NCBI GenBank assembly: GCA_002917075.1
Contig: NTMA01000011.1
Span: 248,001 to 312,000, forward strand
Origin: Hawksworthiomyces lignivorus
Lineage: Eukaryota > Ascomycota > Sordariomycetes > Ophiostomatales > Ophiostomataceae
Length of the DNA stretch: 64,000 nucleotides
Reading direction: 5' to 3'
Below are positions 60,642 through 64,000 of the stretch, piece after piece. The position numbers were made by a program, and so were the translations under genes. The notes under the pieces were generated by a model. The model saw nothing but the letters and a program-made list of their open reading frames with translations, was not told the origin of the DNA and ran no database searches. Positions within the stretch are counted from its first letter, which is position 1. Every line of letters starts with the position of its first letter.

Positions 60642-61256
60642 GATCTGGTGCCAATGTTTTTAGTAATGTTAAGATGCCAGACGATGTGATTATGTTTATG
60701 ACTTTTTCTGTGGACGTTGCACGATACCTTATTCTGTATATATGTATACTGGCTGTACGCGGCGTTGGATGGTTGGCATCTAAAGGAGGCGTTGCTCTAA
60801 TAACGCAGCTTGAGGGAAAAGCTCGCGGTTTCTAGTCAAAATATGTGTGTGCTTTTCGATACCAGACTTCTGATGCTTGGAGAGCTAATGATATTTTAAC
60901 ACTGTAAACTGAGTAGATGAGCACTTAGATGCCATCTAACGTAGTAACCTGGAGCTAAGAAAATATATACGAAACGAAGCGTGAGATCCGATATTAAAAA
61001 AATACCTTACAAAACTGCGTTATAGGAAAGCAAAAAGGCCACCCAAAATGCAAGTGTACTTCCACTTCATCTGAGACTTTTCCTTCCCTGAACACCTCTT
61101 TATCTTAATTATACAAGTACCATATGTTACCATTTGCCGCCTTGCTGAGCCGGGCACAATTTTGCCCACTTGCTCTGTTGAACCACAAACATCTCCCAAA
61201 ACAGAAAAAAAAAAAAAAAAACACCCATCAAGTCGGTAACGCAACTCGTGCGTCCA
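60642..61256. other. Convergent intergenic region, WD40 gene to Seb1-type gene
   Basis: The 3' ends of two convergent genes. A poly-A tract is present near 61205-61220. No other feature is seen. Confidence 0.5.
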
Positions 61257-64000
61257 TTATGAGCTGCTGTCCGGTGCTGGGAAGGCAAATCCAGGCGGGA
61301 ATATTGGCATCCCGTTAGCGCCTATGGCTAATCCGAAGGGGAACGTGGCGTTGCTGTCATTACCGCCGCCATTGCCATGGTTGTTGTTGTCGCCAGCATC
61401 GCCATAATTCAATTCATCACCTCGTCGGTCGCGGCCGCCACCACCGCCACCTCCACCTCGACGAGTATGCCGGCCGCCAGCTCCAGCACCAGCACCAGCA
61501 CCAGCACCGCCGCCGCCGCCGCCACCAGCACCATTATTATTTGTGTGTGTGTTTGCATTTGAATTCGCCAGCTCCTCTTCCCGCCGTGTCGAGCGCGGGC
61601 CATTGATGCCGCCCCGGTCCGTCTGCATCCGCCGGCTGATCGCCTTGGATGACACACCAGCGCCGATCTCAATATCTGGCTCCTCGATCACAAGGCCCTG
61701 GGAAATTGGCCGTCCACCACTGCCGCCCCAAGGTGCTGTCAGGAGCCATTTGCGGTCCGCCTCGGTCAGCTTTGTGATGGGAATCACGCTCACGCCCTTG
61801 GAGTAGTCGCTGCAGTCACGTGGGCCAAATCCAACGCCCCAGCGAGTGCGCAGTCCCGCATCGTCGGAGCGACCCTGCTCCATGCCGATCTTGGCAGCTT
61901 CTGCTTCTTTACGTGTATACATTTTGACAAAGGCGTGCCTCTTTTCCTTGTTCACGATGCATGTCTGCACATCACCATACCGGCTGAAAATTGAACGCAG
62001 CTCAGCTTCCGAAATTGTTACACCACCAACAAACAGCGTCCGGCTGAGCACGCGGATGGTGCCTGGGGGCAGCGACGGGTCATGCTCAATCCACTTCTCG
62101 TTTGGTGCCGGCGGCGGCGGCGGGACATGCTCAGACCCACCGCCTCTTCGGCCATTATTGTTGCTACCCGGAGGTGGGGAGCGCTGGCGATAGTCGCGGC
62201 CACGACCCCGGTCCCGGTCTCTATCATTACGACCATTGGGGGAGGCTCGCCGTCCATGGTCGTCACGGCCACTACCTTTGGGCGATCCATGAGTATCCCA
62301 ATACCGCGGAGATCGCGACCGGGAGCGACCTCGTCCACCACGCGGAGACCGACCACCATAGCCATGATCACGCGATGAATCCATTCGGCCACCGGCAGAA
62401 GTGGTATTCCAATCGGTAGGTGGTTGTGTGCTGCTATTTTGCGTTCCTGAAAGGAATGGATACTGGGAAGGCATGCCGGCAGAGGCGCCACCAGCACCCG
62501 CCGCCGCTGCGGCTGCAGCAATAGCAGAAGGAACAAGGGATGCAGGGGCAGCGGAGCCGGGAGCAGTAGTGTTATTACCGGCAACTTGCAAGATGCCTTG
62601 AATCTGGTCAAGCGATAAACCTTGCGCAAGCAGAGCCTGGATGAAAAGCAAATTCTGCTGGACGTTGGGGGCTGGCTGCTGTTGCTGCTGCGGCGGTGCC
62701 GCTGCGCCCGGGATACCGGGAAAGCCGGGAGGCAATTGATTACTGGCAGGCACGCCAAATGGCATCTGGAAGGGGGGCTGCTGTGGTTGCTGCTGTGCCT
62801 GAGGCATCTGGAAAGGCAGCGGCTGCTGCGCAGTTACGGGCGCAGCTGCAGGAGGCTGTGTGATATACGGCTGCTGGCCAAGCAGATGCTGTGGCAAGCC
62901 AGCATTAGCGGCTCCTGGAACGGCACCTCCAAAGGGCCCGGCCAGGGCAGGTGGTGTAGCAGTAGCAGTGGGGAGGGGGACCGGAGCACTAGCGGCAGAA
63001 GAACTTTGTTTCGCCAGGTTGGCTAGTGTCTCCATTATGTTTGGCGGGATTGCCGCAGGACCTGCAGCAGGACCGCCTGGCCGAGCGGCGCCTGGAGCTA
63101 ATACATTCGGGGGTGGACTTCCTGGCGGTGTTGTTGAATCATCTACATAAAAGTAATGTATGGTTAGGAGAACAGGTCAAGCAGTCGCAAGTAAGATAGG
63201 AACAAGTAGAACGCATCGTACGAAAGTATACGCTACACTGGCAGAGGGGAGAAGGGGAAGAGAAAGGAGAGCTGCGGTAGAGGGTGGGCAGTTGGACCTA
63301 CTTGACTGGGGAGCATTGAGTTTCTCCTTAAAAGACTCGATCAGCTTCGATGGGAAAGTCTGGCCTTTCTCCCAGATGTCGACTAGTTTTCTAATTTTAT
63401 CCTACAAGCGACAAGAAACGAAAATGGTGAGTATACGTCAACTGCAATTAAAACAAGAAAAAGAGAGGTCCATGCTGGACGAGGAGTCGGTGAATAGACA
63501 GAGGAAGAAAGCGGCGCAAGGATTTGGAGTAAGTTGGGGGCGGAAACAGCTGCAGCTGGCAAAGAGCTTTATGGGCGCTTTTTTGACGCAAACATGACCT
63601 GTTTGCTCCCCGGGCGAGCAACAGCCGGCTTACTCAAAACCACAATGGCAGGATTGAGAAAATAACACGAGCAAGACACAAGGCACACGGCAGTGAACTG
63701 CCACAACAAACGAAACCGCAGCTATGACTTCAGACAGGCAAAGAGGGGATGTCCGTTTGCGAGTCGTTGGGCAGAGGCGCATCCTCTGCTGTCCTTCCTC
63801 TGTCTATCTCTGCGTCTTATTGCTCCGCTGCTTTGCCGTGTATTCTTGTCTCCTTGGCCATTTTGGCGCTTCATCAAAATGATTCTAATGATACGTACCT
63901 TTTGGTCGGCTGGTGCTGAAGAGAGGATATCATTCATCAGAACGGGAATCAGTTCAGTTACTCTATTCACGCCTGCCGCATAGGTGCCGTCCGGGGCTGA
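61257..64000 (-). CDS. seb1: Seb1/Nrd1-like RNA-binding transcription terminator (5' end beyond window)
   Basis: An RNA polymerase II CTD- and RNA-binding protein for 3'-end formation and termination. The visible minus-strand exons are 64000-63899 (start off the window), 63401-63302 and 63142-61257; introns are GT-AG and the phases join, giving 695 visible residues. The first two exons form the C-terminal half of a CTD-interaction domain (YAAGVNRVTELIPVLMNDIL, then DKIRKLVDIWEKG, FPSKLIESFKEKLNAPQ). Gln/Pro-rich linkers, an Arg/Ser/Asp-rich region (RGRSRSRSPRYWD) and an RRM follow: SRTLFVGGVTISEAELRSIF, then KRHAFVKMYTRKEAEAAK. A conserved block after it (GPRDCSDYSKGVSVIPI, LTEADRKWLLTAPWGG) is typical of Seb1/Nrd1. 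The C-terminus has poly-Gly runs and ends in FAFPAPDSSS. The missing N-terminus lies to the right. The family call is firm; Seb1 versus Nrd1 is a naming choice. Confidence 0.92.

Overview
The window looks like nuclear DNA of a filamentous ascomycete, probably a eurotiomycete (Eurotiales or Onygenales). The evidence is short GT-AG introns of about 50-160 nt, pyrimidine-rich 5' leaders, codon use rich in G/C at third positions, and a gene set that includes the velvet regulator VeA, a PMT2-type O-mannosyltransferase, a fungal opsin-related protein, homocysteine synthase and a fungal Seb1/Nrd1. The species cannot be named from the sequence alone. I see no rRNA, no complete tRNA, no CRISPR array and no intact mobile element.

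The left third (1-21.5 kb) is gene-poor. It holds a small three-exon Pmp3-type membrane proteolipid (1576-2041, minus), recovered from splice signals because no single exon forms a convincing ORF, and an opsin-related heptahelical protein (9272-10251, plus). A desert of about 11.3 kb then leads to veA (21530-23387, plus). The deserts carry homopolymer tracts and a dispersed 9-mer, TACTCCGTA/TACGGAGTA.

The middle (24.9-48.6 kb) is denser: a CHY/CTCHY/RING ubiquitin-ligase-like protein (minus), the eight-exon pmtA (plus) with a GC-AG intron and a 22-nt exon, a Rab GTPase with a long insertion (minus), a choline-transporter-like membrane protein (plus), a WW-domain protein (plus), the ER insertase subunit EMC7 (minus), homocysteine synthase cysD (minus) and an Nce102-type MARVEL protein (minus).

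The right part (48.6-64 kb) has a peroxisomal acyl-CoA synthetase ending in AKL, with a paired fatty-acid-response motif upstream. After an AT-rich island comes a 1236-residue WD40 protein, convergent with a Seb1/Nrd1-type transcription-termination factor whose 5' end runs off the window.

The genes are independent eukaryotic units, not operons. Shared themes are the secretory pathway and membrane (PMT2, EMC7, Rab, Pmp3, Nce102, CTL), stress and development (VeA, opsin-related protein, Pmp3) and peroxisomal fatty-acid use. No unambiguous new multi-gene system is visible. The most unusual observations are the dispersed near-palindromic 9-mer, the exon architecture of pmtA, the AT-rich island beside a possible heterochromatin WD40 factor, and the paired motifs in two promoters. 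All exon borders were placed by eye from frame continuity and splice consensus.
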